Source: Astragalus membranaceus (taxonomy: Eukaryota; Streptophyta; Magnoliopsida; Fabales; Fabaceae). From it: DNA of 64,000 nt. The notes beneath the pieces were generated by a model, which was not told the DNA's origin, did no database searches, and was given only the letters and a program-made list of their open reading frames with translations. The stretch is from contig CM076848.1 of NCBI GenBank assembly GCA_039519185.1, positions 31,911,917 through 31,975,916 on the forward strand, in the 5' to 3' direction. The first letter of the stretch is position 1. Each line of letters opens with the position of its first letter. Positions 1 to 11,299 of the stretch are shown piece after piece. A program made the translations under genes and the position numbers.

Positions 1-3000
1 TCAGACTCTGACTCAGAGGAGTTAATGTTGATGGCTGTCGAAGATGAGATTCGACTCGATGAAGGACTTGCTGAAAGTAGCGAGCAAAACAGTGGGAACA
101 CTTGTATAAGTGGATTCACTTGTGATGCTCAAAATACTTGTGCAATGTGTGTGTGGCAGGGCAGTGGAAACACTGGTGAAACCTCCAACATTGCCAGCAA
201 TGATGATGACGAATTGTCATTCATGACAGCTACTGACCCAGAATTACTGTTGTTGAAGGCTGATACAAATTCGACTGAAGAGAAGTCTGTCGAATGGTAT
301 CTCGACACAGGATGTTCAAATCACATGTGTTGTCACAAGGAGTGGTTTGTCGAACTGGAGCAGATAAGCAAGAAGATAAGGTTTGCAGATAACAGTAAAG
401 TTACTGCTGAAGGAGTAGGTACCATAAAGTTCCTGTCGAAAGATGGTAAGTGGTGCTACATCCAAGGGGTATTTTATGTACCAGCTATGAAGAGCAATCT
501 GCTAAGTATTGGGCAGATGATCGAGAAGAAATTCACCGTCGAAATGGGTGATAACAGTCTCAGTCTGTTTGATTCGACCAAGAAGTTGATTCTGAAGGTG
601 TTAATGCAGAGTAACAGAACCTTCAAGGTCAAATTGCAAGTAGTCGAAGAACATTGCCTCAAGAGTACTGTCGAAGAGGAGCACTGGAAGTGGCACAGAA
701 GATATGGCCACCTCAACTTCAAGAGCTTGAGTCAACTACATGAAAAGAAGATGGTTCATGGGTTGCCTGCAGTAAAAGTACCTGTCGAAGTTTGCGAGAG
801 TTGTTGCAAGTCGAAGCAACCAAGAAACTCGTTTAAATCAGAAGTACCTAGCAGAGCAGAGAAGAAGCTAGAGGTGATATTTTCTGATGTCTGTGGTCCT
901 TTCGAAGTATGTTCCTTAGGAGGGAATAAGTACTTTGTCACCTTCATTGACGAATACACTAGAATGTCCTGGGTGTATTTGATCAAAAGGAAGAGTGAAG
1001 TACTAGAAATATTCAAGAAGTTTAAGGTAATGATTGAAAAGCAGAGTGAATGTGCAATCAAAATCCTTAGAAGCGATGGAGGTGGTGAGTACAATTCTCA
1101 TGGATTTGTCGAATTCTGTGAGAAAGAAGGAATTGTGCATGAAGTCACTGCACCTTACACGCCTCAGCATAATGGTACCGCTGAGAGGAAAAACAGGACC
1201 ATTCTCAACATGGTAAGAAGTATGTTGAAGGAGAAGAAGCTACCTCATAGTTTATGGGGAGAACTTGTAGCCACAGCAGTGTATATTCTGAACAAATGCC
1301 CCACAAGGGATTGACTGGGAAGACACCTGAAGAAGCTTGGCTAGGAAGAAAGCCAAGTGTCAAGCATTTCAGAATAATTGGCGCAGTATGCTATAGACAT
1401 GTCCCTGAGCAACTAAGAAGCAAGCTGGACGATAGAGCACAACAAATGATCCTTGTTGGCTATCATTCGACAGGAGCATACAAACTGTATGATCCTGTGC
1501 AGAAGAAAATAGTGAAAAGCAGAGATGTCGTAGTAGATGAGTCGAAACATTGGAACTGGGAAGAAGGCTGTGAGAAAACTACAATAATGGACTTCGACGA
1601 AGTCTCTGATCGAGATGATCAGAATGAAGAGGTCGAAACTGAAGAGCCAGAAGAACCCATTGCTGTCGAACCTTTAAGAAGGTCGCAAAGGGAAAGGCAG
1701 AGATCAGTAAGACTAGAAGGATTCGACACTTACCCAGATTCTGCTATTACAGCAGAGGGAGACCTGACACACTTTGCACTAATGGCAGAAGCAGAACCAG
1801 TGAGCGTGGAGCAAGCCCTTAGTCACAAGCAGTGGAAGGAAGCAATGATTGACGAGTTGAAATCAATCGAGAAGAATGATACTTGGAAGCTAGTCGAACT
1901 TCCAAAAGAAAAGAAAGCCATAGGGGTGAAGTGGGTCTTCAAGACCAAAGTCAAGCCAAATGGAGAAGTGGCCAAATACAAGGCCAGGCTAGTAGCCAAA
2001 GGGTTCCTGCAGAAACCTGGTTTGGATTTCAATGAGGTCTTTGCCCCAGTAGCCAGGATCGAAACCATAAGATTGGTAGTAGCATTTGCAAGTCATAGAG
2101 GCTGGCCCCTGCATCAACTGGATGTAAAGTCAGCATTTCTGAATGGACCTCTGGAGGAGGAAGTCTATGTTTGTCAACCACCTGGTTTTGAGTCGAAGGG
2201 TAAAGAAGACAAAGTCTATAAGCTGGAGAAGGCCCTGTATGGGCTCAAGCAAGCTCCAAGAGCATGGAACAAGAGAATTGATGGATTTCTCTTGGCTCAG
2301 AAGTTTATTAGATGCACTAATGAACATGGAGTGTATGTGAAGAAGAATGGAACTTCGACTCAGTTGTTGTTGTGCCTGTACGTAGATGATCTACTTGTAA
2401 CTGGCAGCAATGAAGTCGAAGTCGAAGCCTTCAAGAAAGTGATGATGTCAGAATTTGAAATGAGTGATCTGGGACATCTATCATATTTCTTGGGGATGGA
2501 GTTTACCAAGACAAGTAAGGGTATACTCCTGCACCAGTCGAAGTATGCAGCTGATATCCTGAAAAGATTCGACATGAGCAACTGCAAGGAAGTTTCGACA
2601 CCATCAGACACTAGCAGCAAGCTGTCGAAAGACGACGAAGGGATTGAAGTAGATGCCACCTTGTTCAAACAGATTGTGGGCTCCCTGAGGTACTTGTGCA
2701 ACACTCGACCTGACATTATGTTTAGTGTCGGAATGATCAGCAGATTCATGGAGAAGCCGAAAAGCTCTCATATGATAGCAGCAAAAAGAGTACTAAGGTA
2801 TGTAAAGGGAACACAAAGTTATGGTATTCTGTTCCCTAGCAAGAGTGTGTCGAAGAATGGTAATGAAGTATTTGGCTACACTGACTCCGACTGGAGTGGA
2901 GACAGGAGTGATCGAAAAAGCACAAGTGGGTATGTCTTTATGTATGGTTCGACACCCATCTCCTGGTGCTCGAAGAAGCAAAGTATTGTTGCGTTGTCCT

Positions 3001-3347
3001 CCTGTGAAGCAGAGTATGTAGCTGCTTCCTTTGCAGCATGTCAAGCATCATGGCTGAGCATGCTACTGGTCGAAATTGGAGTGCACAGGGTCGAAGCAAT
3101 GAAATTGTTGATCGACAACAAGTCTGCGATAGATCTCGCAAGAAACCCTGTCGCACATGGAAGGTCGAAGCATATAGAGACCAGATATCACTTCCTGCGT
3201 GATCAAGTAAACAATGAGAAGCTGAATCTGGAATATTGCTGTTCGGAACTTCAAGTAGCTGATGCAATGACCAAGCCATTGCAAAAGGGAAGATTCGAAG
3301 AACTGAGAACAATACTTGGAATGATATCGCTCAGCAATGTGAATTAG
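1..3347 (+). pseudogene. Ty1/copia pol polyprotein, 5'-incomplete, one frameshift
   Basis: This is the polyprotein of a copia LTR retrotransposon. The reading frame is already open at base 1, so the gag part lies outside the window. In order there is an aspartic protease with D-T-G at about 304-312, a GAG-pre-integrase HHCC region at about 690-825, and an integrase core with Asp at 886, Asp at 1075 and Glu at 1183. The reverse transcriptase follows with the catalytic YVDD at 2380-2391, then RNase H with the TDSDW motif near 2875. The first frame stops at 1312-1314, while the normal integrase continuation (GKTPEEAW) is read in another frame from about 1309. One base therefore appears to be missing near 1305. 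No other interruption is visible, so the copy looks young. The apparent second start at 1254 is an artefact of this shift. Confidence 0.93.
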
Positions 3348-3357
3348 GAGGGAATAT
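3348..3357 (+). other. Polypurine tract of the copia element
   Basis: The purine-rich stretch AGGAGGGAATAT lies between the pol stop codon and the TG that opens the LTR. This is where the plus-strand primer of copia elements sits. Confidence 0.6.
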
Positions 3358-3632
3358 TGAGATATGCCTAGTAATTCTATTGCTTGAAATTATAGTAGGT
3401 GTAGTTAGAAACCTAGTCGAAATGGGCCAGTCTAATGGGCTAGTCGAAACTATGGGCCTAGGCCTGTTTCATTGTATATATATATACTGATGTCAGTAGC
3501 ATGTAATTCTGACCTACTTTTATGAAATTCAGTGCAGCTTTTACCTAATTTTATATTGCCCTACTTATTCCTTTTGTCCCCTTAGCGTCGCCACTTCCTT
3601 TTCTTCTCTCTTTCACGTGTTTATCCCCAACA
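3358..3632 (+). mobile_element. 3' LTR of the copia element
   Basis: The segment begins with TGAGATATGCC right after the polypurine tract and ends with CCCCAACA, giving TG...CA termini over 275 bp. A TATATATATA run near 3476-3486 is a likely TATA box. The 5' LTR is outside the window, so the ends could not be checked by LTR comparison or target duplication. Confidence 0.7.
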
Positions 3633-3650
3633 GGGAGGGCTTGAAAAATA

Positions 3651-3942
3651 TTAGGGTCTGTTTGGGAGTTTGGAGGGTAGGGGGAGGGGTTGGGACTAAT
3701 AGTGTAAATTCTTTAGTGATGAGAAGAAAAATTATCCTCCTAAACCCCCCAAACCCATCTCCTAGTTTATTTTTGGAGCCCCTCCAAAACCCTCCATATT
3801 TGGGGGAGTTTGGAGGGGCTCCAAAAATAAACTAGGAGAGGGGTTTAGGGGGATAATTTTTCTCCTAATTACTAAAGAATTTACACTATTAGTCTCAACC
3901 TCTTCCCTTCCCTCCCCTCCAAACTCCCAAACACACCCTTAG
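3651..3942. mobile_element. Foldback MITE, about 290 bp
   Basis: The two halves are near-perfect inverted copies that meet around 3795. The left end starts TAGGGTCTGTTTGGG and the right end, reverse-complemented, starts TAAGGGTGTGTTTGGG. The inner part repeats a block containing AATAAACTAGGAG on both arms. There is no coding capacity. It lies 18 bp after the copia LTR. The superfamily is not certain because no clear target duplication was found. Confidence 0.8.
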
Positions 3943-4954
3943 TCTATATTTCAATATATATTTGAGTTTTAAAAAAATTAAAAGAATAACATGATAGATA
4001 ACAATAAAACATTTTTAATCATACTTCATTTATGTTTAGAGATTAACACTAAAAAAGGAAGTTCCGGATTAGGAGGAAAATAATAAAAACGGGAATCATA
4101 TGTTGATTTATTTTTTATGGTTGAAATATTGTGAGCCGTGAGATGCATTTCTTTTAGGGATCCGGATTTGGTGTAAGTCTTTTGTCAATATATCCTATCC
4201 CCATATATATATACCGAACAGGAACACCACAACACACCCCTCCCGGGTTTTTAAAGGGCTTACCAACGCTAGCTATTACGGCTGACCAACGCGTAATAGT
4301 AAAACTATTGAAAATAATTTGAAAATAGTAAGTTAAAAGTAATAACTTAATTCACCCGGAGCCTCTTACAAGGCTCTGATACCAGTATTGTCATGGGTAA
4401 ATAACACAAGGGGCAGATAACAGCAGTGTGTATATATATATATAATACCAGCCCCCATTAAACTAAAAAATAGTATAACACCAACATCAGTTGTAAAATC
4501 TTCCTGTCAAAACAAACATCAGTCGTAAAATATTTCACCAAAACTTCACAAACTGATGAGAGTAGACGAATATAAAGTTAATCGTATATTCGTATTTACA
4601 ATTACCCACCAATAGTAGGAGATGTAAGTATCGATACATAGAATAACTTGATTTATTTGATAATCATATAAAGGAGAAGATATTTTAGCCATTTGTATTA
4701 AGCTCAAACTTCTTCTTGCATACGTGCTCCTCCGAACGCAGATACTAAAATAAGAGGTAAACGCTGATTGGTAGCATATTCGATCAACCAGGTTATTTTC
4801 TCAATGACTACGGAAAGCTTTATCATCTTCAAATCTATATTGCAAGAATTTGTGGGTAACCTTTTGCTTTTGAAAAAAAAGTGTAACCTTTCATATTTTC
4901 CCACCATAAGTCAAAACCACTCGCTAATTATAACGTGAAGAAGCAGAACCCTAT
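3943..4954. other. Non-coding stretch with a possible minus-strand copia remnant
   Basis: No credible gene is visible. At 4372-4384 the minus strand reads TGGTATCAGAGCC, the usual copia primer-binding site for initiator tRNA-Met. On the plus strand it is followed at 4389 by TGTCATGGG, which could be the edge of an LTR on the minus strand. The far end of that LTR could not be placed. The short minus-strand ORF at 4704-4907 resembles no protein I know. Confidence 0.45.
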
Positions 4955-5324
4955 GGGGGTGTTTGTTTCAAGTGTAGAATTAGCATTCCTGGGAATACAT
5001 AGGTAGGAAATGAGTATTCCCATGTTTGTTAGAAGTTTGAAAAAAAATATTCCCAGGTATCAAGATTCCTATAAGTGAAATAACTTCCATCATTCCAAAG
5101 GATTTATTCCCAAGGAAAAGGGTGGGAAAAAAGTTCCCATGAATATATGAATAAAAACCATGAGTAACTACCTATATTCTAACTCTTAGAATAATTCCTG
5201 GGAATGTTATAAATATTTACCAAACACAATTTTCACTAATACATTGGAATAAGATTCCCATCATTTTATTCCTAGGAAATTCATTCCTATGAATGAAATT
5301 ACTAAACTTGAAACAAACGCCCCG
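4955..5324. mobile_element. Foldback MITE, about 370 bp
   Basis: The terminal inverted repeats are GGGGGTGTTTGTTTCAAG at the left and ACTTGAAACAAACGCCCC at the right. The inner sequence is also roughly palindromic, with many copies of ATTCCCA and TGGGAAT. TAT flanks both sides (4952-4954 and 5325-5327) and may be a 3-bp target duplication. There is no coding capacity. It is unrelated in sequence to the MITE at 3651-3942. Confidence 0.8.
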
Positions 5325-5911
5325 TATGAAAACAAACATTGAACTATATATACTAGGAGCAAACATTTGTCTTCAATATAAACACACCTACCTACGGTTT
5401 TTTCTTTCTAAAAAGAATCCTCTAAAGCAATGAATTCTTCAAAAAGTTACCGGAGTAGTAAATCTCTTTTGTACGAATAGATTAAGACTAAGAATGCACA
5501 TTGAATAAAGTAAAAGAGAGAGATACATTGACATCACCGCATGACATGCACATTCATTCACCTAGCTTTATTTCCGAGAATATTTGTTGGTTCATGGACA
5601 CATAGTATAAGCAGGGGCATATAGTATAACATAGTATAACAAGTCTCCCTGTAGCACCTTAAAATCTAAAAATTTCCTAATTTTACTTTAGTTTACTTAT
5701 TTATTATAAAGCCTAGCATATTTCTTTTCATGCAATCATGTATGAATTATAGCATGATTTATTTTGTTTGATGGATTAGAGAGTGGCATATTAGAAATGG
5801 GTAGAGTAGAGTTGGCTAAGATACACATGTTTTTTTACATCATTTGTTATTTCAATTAACTCACCAAATTAGACACACGATCGCCCAAAATTCTGTATAG
5901 ATGATTATGAA
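5325..5911. other. Non-coding spacer with an LTR-like start at 5650
   Basis: No gene is seen. A short phrase containing CATAGTATAA occurs three times at about 5603-5641, and a related copy ending in ACAAGTCCCCCTG occurs at about 8222-8241. At about 5650 the plus strand reads TGTAGCACCTTAAAATC, which resembles the reverse complement of the repeat edge at 8601 (TGTAACACCCTAAATTTCC). These may be two ends of related repeats, but no complete element can be drawn. Confidence 0.35.
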
Positions 5912-5941
5912 CTAGTATGTGTGACCCGTGCGCTGCACGGG
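5912..5941 (-). mobile_element. Helitron 3' terminus, minus strand
   Basis: Read on the minus strand, a hairpin with 7-bp stems (CCCGTGC at 5925-5931, GCACGGG at 5935-5941, 3-nt loop) is followed 9 nt later by CTAG and a T. This is the canonical 3' end of a Helitron, a hairpin followed by CTRR inserted before T. The element would extend to higher coordinates. Its 5' TC end could not be placed. Confidence 0.65.
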
Positions 5942-5993
5942 TATACATGTTATTTATAGAATTCAATTTTGAAGTTCTCTACTAACAAAATTG

Positions 5994-6037
<44 letters not shown>

Positions 6038-6039
6038 TA

Positions 6040-6081
<42 letters not shown>
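5994..6081. repeat. Compound microsatellite (TA)n(GA)n(TA)n(TG)n
   Basis: Four dinucleotide blocks follow one another with short interruptions. They lie within the presumed minus-strand Helitron. Confidence 0.95.
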
Positions 6082-6184
6082 GTACGTGTTGTTGATTGTT
6101 GTGCTTATTCATGGTTGAATTATTTGTATTTAACTAATAATTATGATTTTTATAAGAAGTTAATAAATTTCTTTAAAAAAAGAG

Positions 6185-6300
6185 CACTTGGATGATATGG
6201 TAGTGGTCTCTTCCACCTCAATCAATGTCCTTGGTTCGAATCCAGCATATGAAAGTGTTATCATAACAGAAAATACTATGTCGTCCAGGGTGTAACTTAC
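6185..6300 (+). repeat. Possible tRNA-derived SINE with box A and box B
   Basis: TGGTAGTGG at about 6198-6206 fits an RNA polymerase III box A, and GGTTCGAATCC at 6233-6243 is a perfect box B. The spacing of about 35 nt is that of a tRNA-like promoter. No cloverleaf with paired acceptor arms is evident, so it is not called as a tRNA gene. The 3' end is uncertain. Confidence 0.4.
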
Positions 6301-6559
6301 GAAATAAATCACATAATATACCTTTAGTCACAAAACAACAGTTTAATGTATGGGTTGAAGTGTTATTCTGCCTGATTTGAAAACTTTCTAATATGAAAGT
6401 AAATTGATTAAAAAACCTCAAGTACATGGGACTAATATAATTCTGTCTTGTGTAATAAATAATGAAAAAGATGTTAACATTTCATTCGGTCACGAAACAG
6501 CAGTTTTACATATCAATATGGTTTTGCCTATATACATATTTATCATTTGTAAAGAAAAT

Positions 6560-6757
6560 TCAGATTTTAGTGTATACCTCAGCATCAACTAACACCATTT
6601 CAAATGTAACAGGTGATTTGCCTCCATTTGCTGAAAACACATACCACTTTCTCAGTACCTTCACCAGGATGGATGATGATTCATGGTCGAGATCAATGAT
6701 GGCCAAAGGTAAGATTTTTTTGGGAGGAGTAACAACCATTTTGGTTGAAGAGGCCAT
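6560..6757 (-). pseudogene. RPA1-like (DUF223/OB-fold) fragment, probably Helitron-derived
   Basis: The minus-strand peptide contains ILVKVLRKWYVF and TFEMVLVDAE. This matches the pattern of the first OB fold of plant replication protein A1-like (DUF223) proteins, in which a W-x-I-x-V-x-V-x-R-x-W segment is followed by an S-x-E-M-V-L-x-D segment. Plant Helitrons often carry RPA-like genes close to their 3' end. This fragment lies about 650 bp inside the minus-strand Helitron end at 5912 and has the same orientation. Only one OB-fold portion is legible and no complete ORF exists. It could instead be a stray host RPA pseudogene. Confidence 0.5.
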
Positions 6758-6767
6758 TGGTGTATGA

Positions 6768-8588
6768 GGGAAAAACGTATTTCGTAGGTACGAAGGTGTT
6801 CTCCGTAAAAGTGGAAAGCCGAATCTCCCCTGAGGGAGAAAATTGTTGTCCTTGTGTGATTTTCAACTATGACATTAATGCCGAAACTATAAAAAATTAA
6901 TACGTAAACATTATAATCGAAACGAACAACTCGGTGAATGTACGATAGGTAAACATTAAGAACATTATGTTGTAGTTGAAGCGATGCCAATGATATGCGC
7001 CATCACAACATACGGGGCTTCCTGAAACAATTTCAATGTTAGCTTTCAAAACGCGAAGATGAATTGACAACCTATCGATGAATACATGTAATTTAGAAAA
7101 AAAAATTACTTGAGGGAGAAGACCAGTATCTAAAAAACCAATGTTGACATTTTCGATTTGCAAAATAAAATCATCAAATAATGAAACGGGAAAATCCATC
7201 ATTAAGAACAGATGAGAAAATGATGAGCAATGTATGTATGAGAAATGTAGCTATGTGGATAGAAAATAAAAGGATGGAAATTGAGATTGGCAGAGAGATG
7301 TAGCTATGTGGATAGGAAATAAATACATGTATTTTCAAAAATCATGGAGGGAATCTCTAAAATGCATATTTTCGGTTTACTATTTAGTTTTATGTTAAAT
7401 TATTTGTGAAATTATTAGTAGTTTTATTTGAAATTTAGATTTAACTTTTCAAACTTCGAAATTTCAAATATGCATTCCTATTATTGACGAATCAGAACTG
7501 TTTGATATGTGTTAAATTATTTGTGAAAATAATTGCTTTCCAATTTTTGTAGGATGCTGATGAGAATGTGTTTACTATTAAAACCATTTCTTATTGACCA
7601 TTTTCCTTCTCTCCAATTAATTTCTTTTTTAGTCGGACAGTCGTTGCTTTTTATTTGTATTAAATTTGGTTGACAAATCTTCACCTAATGCAAAAATCGT
7701 GAGATTATAATGCCATCTTATAATAGGATCATTAAATATATATATTTTTTTGTTGGAGGGTGATGTGTATACGAAATGCCTAGGTGGAATTGACATCATC
7801 AATGATGTCATTTATCTATGTGATTACATGGAAAGTCCATGTGGAATGTTCATAATTGAGTATAATAGAGATAGAGATATAATGACACTTGAATAGTATA
7901 GAATGGATTCCTATGTGCTCTGAATTGTATAATGACACATGATTGATACATGAGTTACCATTGGTATAAAGTAATATGCGAGAAGCTAATCTATGAAGTG
8001 GGAATTGTTATAAAAATAATGTAACCCCTATGCTAAGTGCTCATAGCCTTTGTGAATATTGTTTATTCCAACGAAAAGATAGTGCAACCTATGAGCTAAG
8101 TACTCACAATCGCTGTATTTTCCTGGAAAGAAGAGAGAATGCAGCCTATGAGTGAGTGAAATATTCATAAGACTTTTTATTTGACATTCATCGTAACAGA
8201 GATAATGTGGTCTATGGACACATAGTATAACAAGTCCCCCTGCTTATGATATTCGTGATTCGCACATGAAATTTTATTATGAACTTCTTTTTATGCACAA
8301 TGATTTTATCATATATGTTTTACTTCTTTTATTATTACTCGAGAATTGTATTTAAGTGAGAATAACTTGTGCATAAGCTATACTTTTTATATTGCAGAGA
8401 AGATGTTCCATATCTCACACGAATATATGGTGGGAAACATCAAATAAAAATTATTTTACTTATATATTCTTTATTACTGAGCTGTAAAACTCATGTTTGG
8501 GTGATGTTTTTAGTGTAACGGATAATATTGAAAAACCGAAGAGTATATTCGAATTGCTCTTTAGCAGCGTAGTAATGCCGTAGGAAAT
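6768..8588. other. Non-coding spacer with a decayed tandem repeat at about 7990-8220
   Basis: No gene is recognised. Between about 7990 and 8220 a unit of about 60-70 bp recurs three or four times in decayed form, each copy with a core like CCTATGAGCTAAGTACTCA. The stretch ends at 8601, where the minus strand reads TGTAACACCCTAAATTTCC. That looks like the edge of an LTR or similar repeat and abuts the last codons of the NYN gene. Confidence 0.45.
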
Positions 8589-10564
8589 TTAGGGTGTTAC
8601 ATCTTCAATGGCTGAGAAGGGGTTTTCAAGAGGCACCTTCGAGGCTCCATACCACGAACCAGACGGACCATCGGGAGAATAGTTGAAATATTTTCCATTA
8701 AGATCTTCCCCTTTGAGAATCGAAGACCACGACCACAATATAGTTGTTGCACTGCAGATACGTTGAGAAGGCCCTCCTGGACATGCAACCAAGATATTGT
8801 AGTTCTCCATTCTAAGATGGTGCATAACCGATAAGTTAGAGCGACTAGATAAGTCTCCATCACCGGATATCAGAAACAAGTGAATGGGTGGAGGATTTTT
8901 GAAAGACCATATAAGAAGATCATTTAAAAGACGGCTATGGGCATCTCCACCTATAATAATGTAGTTATAAGTCGTTATTATGTAAAAAAATGAAATTGAA
9001 TGAAAAATTTCAACAAGTCCTCACACTATGTGGACAAGACTCTCAAATATGATAAATGATGAATTTTCACCACAACAAAAAGAACGGAGCCCATAACAAA
9101 CAAAGACACTACATTTAAATTTGCAAACAGCAGAAGTTATCTATCAGACATCGGAGAATTTTTGTCTGCTTCTTTACGACCACAGGGAGTTAAAGGACTA
9201 CTTTAAGGCATTGCATTTGAAATCAAACTTATCTTTATTTCAGAAAAGGGTGCAAGTGTAACAACTGACATTGTTCACAAACAGTTGCTGATTATTTATT
9301 TCAATGAATAAAATAGCTGTATATGACACACAATTATTATAAAATTATTAACTTAAAAATAATGGAAGTGGAACTGCTTGTCACATAAAAAAGTATTGAT
9401 TGCACTTCAATCCACCTAAGGTATTGGTGAAACAATGTATTGGTCTAAATGTAAATATAAGGATGAAGACTTGATTTCCAAAACAAACTAGTGGGGGAAG
9501 ATGCATAAGTTGCGGATAGAAAAAAGTGTGAAATGCTATGAGACTTATGGTCTGAAACAACAGAAAACACGATCATAGATTACTGAAAGAGATTGATCAA
9601 ATGCATAGCAAATCCTTTTCCTTCTCATTAACCAAAAGACTGACTTGCCAATTTTCTACCAGACTAACGGAGACATATATGTTTTTCCAACATATGATGG
9701 AATTATACACTAGGCACTGAAATTGATCTGAACTTTGCAACTGATAACATAGTTTCATGTTAGAAAACGTGAAAAATTGCAAAAACAATGATGCATTATA
9801 ACTGTGGTGATAAAGAAAGGCCAAACATAATAGACTGAAAAAGGGTGATATAACTTAAGAGATCATTCCATTGCTATTATTTCTATTATGCTAGGAATTG
9901 TGTTTCTGTTATGCTGACCCTTGTTAAGTTTTTGGTTGCAAATTGACTATATATGTAAAAGTAAGACCCGTGGAAATTATTTTAAAAGAGATTCCTTCCT
10001 CTTTTTCTCAATTTGTTTCCCTCTAAAGAAAGTATCTTAAAACAAGCTTAAAATCTAGAAATAACTTCACAGCAAGCTAAAAGATGATTCTTGTTAATTT
10101 CTAATAAATAAAGAAAATCAAGGGAACTGAAAATGAACATAATAATAATAATAGATAGCGATGATATAGGGTAAGAAAAAAGAACCGGGAGTAACGCTGC
10201 AGATACGAATGCCTTCCATTAGTTGGAATTCTGAAAACTGAGAAACATCGCCATAAACGCGAATATCAATAGGGCCCTTAATACCGTTAGTTCTAACGGC
10301 TCCTATGATTGAAGATGCTGTATTCCAAACACTAAAGCCGGATGGCACGCCACAGGTGTCGAAGTTCCACCACACCGAAACCCTAACATTCTCTTGCTTG
10401 ATTTGTTTGCAGTGAGCTTGCGGATAAGAAGGTGATGAAGATGATGATGAGGATGATGAGGATGATGAGAACTCGCGCACTGGAAATCGAATAATAAGCC
10501 TGCGAACTTGCGGCGATGATAAAGAAGAGAGAAATGAGAGACTTTTCCGGAAATGAGTAAACAT
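8589..10564 (-). CDS. NYN-domain protein (MARF1/limkain-like), C-terminally truncated
   Basis: Two exons are proposed on the minus strand, 10564-10186 and 8950-8589, for 246 residues. The phase-1 join is donor CCCG|GTTC and acceptor TATAG|GTGG. Residues 1-32 are basic and hydroxylated, like a mitochondrial presequence, and are followed by 12 serines. The NYN ribonuclease-like domain runs from about residue 62 to 185. It has VWWNFDTC at 64-71, NGIKGPI, then LLISGDxD-type ISGDGD at 154-159 and the family phrase GSWYG. In plant relatives the first motif is usually WWDFENC, so the first acidic residue is Asn67 here. Relatives continue into OST-HTH/LOTUS domains. This protein stops right after PLENPF because the repeat edge at 8601 supplies GTA ACA CCC TAA. 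It is probably transcribed, but its activity is doubtful. Confidence 0.72.
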
Positions 10565-10861
10565 TGTTGTTGGGATCGCTCGCAACAACAAAGAATAAGG
10601 GATTTTTGGTCGATCAAATAATAAGGGGTTAGGGATTGGTTTTTTAATTTTTTTTTTACCCCACCCATAAACATTATACCCCTGCGTTATTTTTTATTCT
10701 CACATTGCCCCTCATAATTTCTAACCAACAGATTTATCTAATTGAATGGTAAATTCATTTTGGGAAAAAAACCAAAACAGATTTGTCATTCAATCAGATA
10801 AATCCGTTTTTAAAAAACTGAATAACAAATTTAAGTTAAAAAAACAAATCCGTTAAGTAAA

Positions 10862-10988
10862 TTATCCCTACCTTGGGTACGGAGCAGCGTTAAAACTCTG
10901 GGCCAGCTGTCCTGCCCCTCGAGGCACCTACAATGAGCGAGGGATTAGTCACTGCTGTCCGTGCGGTGGATACCCGGGTTTACCCAAA
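10862..10988 (+). repeat. SINE-like retroposon, copy 1
   Basis: This is a unit of about 125 bp that begins near TTGGGTACGGAGCAGCG and ends GGGTTTACCCAAAA. The same unit recurs at 18134-18258, 57893-58068 and 59391-59476. Two of those copies have long target duplications, as expected for LINE-driven retroposition. This copy sits inside the composite repeat. Confidence 0.6.
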
Positions 10989-11299
10989 ATGACGGATTTT
11001 CATAATAGAAACTTAAATCCGTTTTGGTAATTTATTGTAACATATTTATCTATTTATTAGATAAATCTGTTTTGAAAAAAAATCAAAATGGATTTATCTA
11101 ATAAATAGATAAATCCGTTGTCACAAATTTTTTTAAAAAATAAACGGTTAGGATTCCACCGACACTTTTGATCAATGGCCTAAACAACAATATACGCTAA
11201 TCAATATCCATACAAATAAATCATCATCCATCTAATAAAAAACAACAAACAACAATATAAATAAACTGTCATCCCAAAACTAATCACAAGGTGATATCA

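Noticed and set aside
6185..6300. tRNA gene
   Set aside because: Box A and box B are present but no paired acceptor, D or anticodon arms were found. A SINE is more likely.
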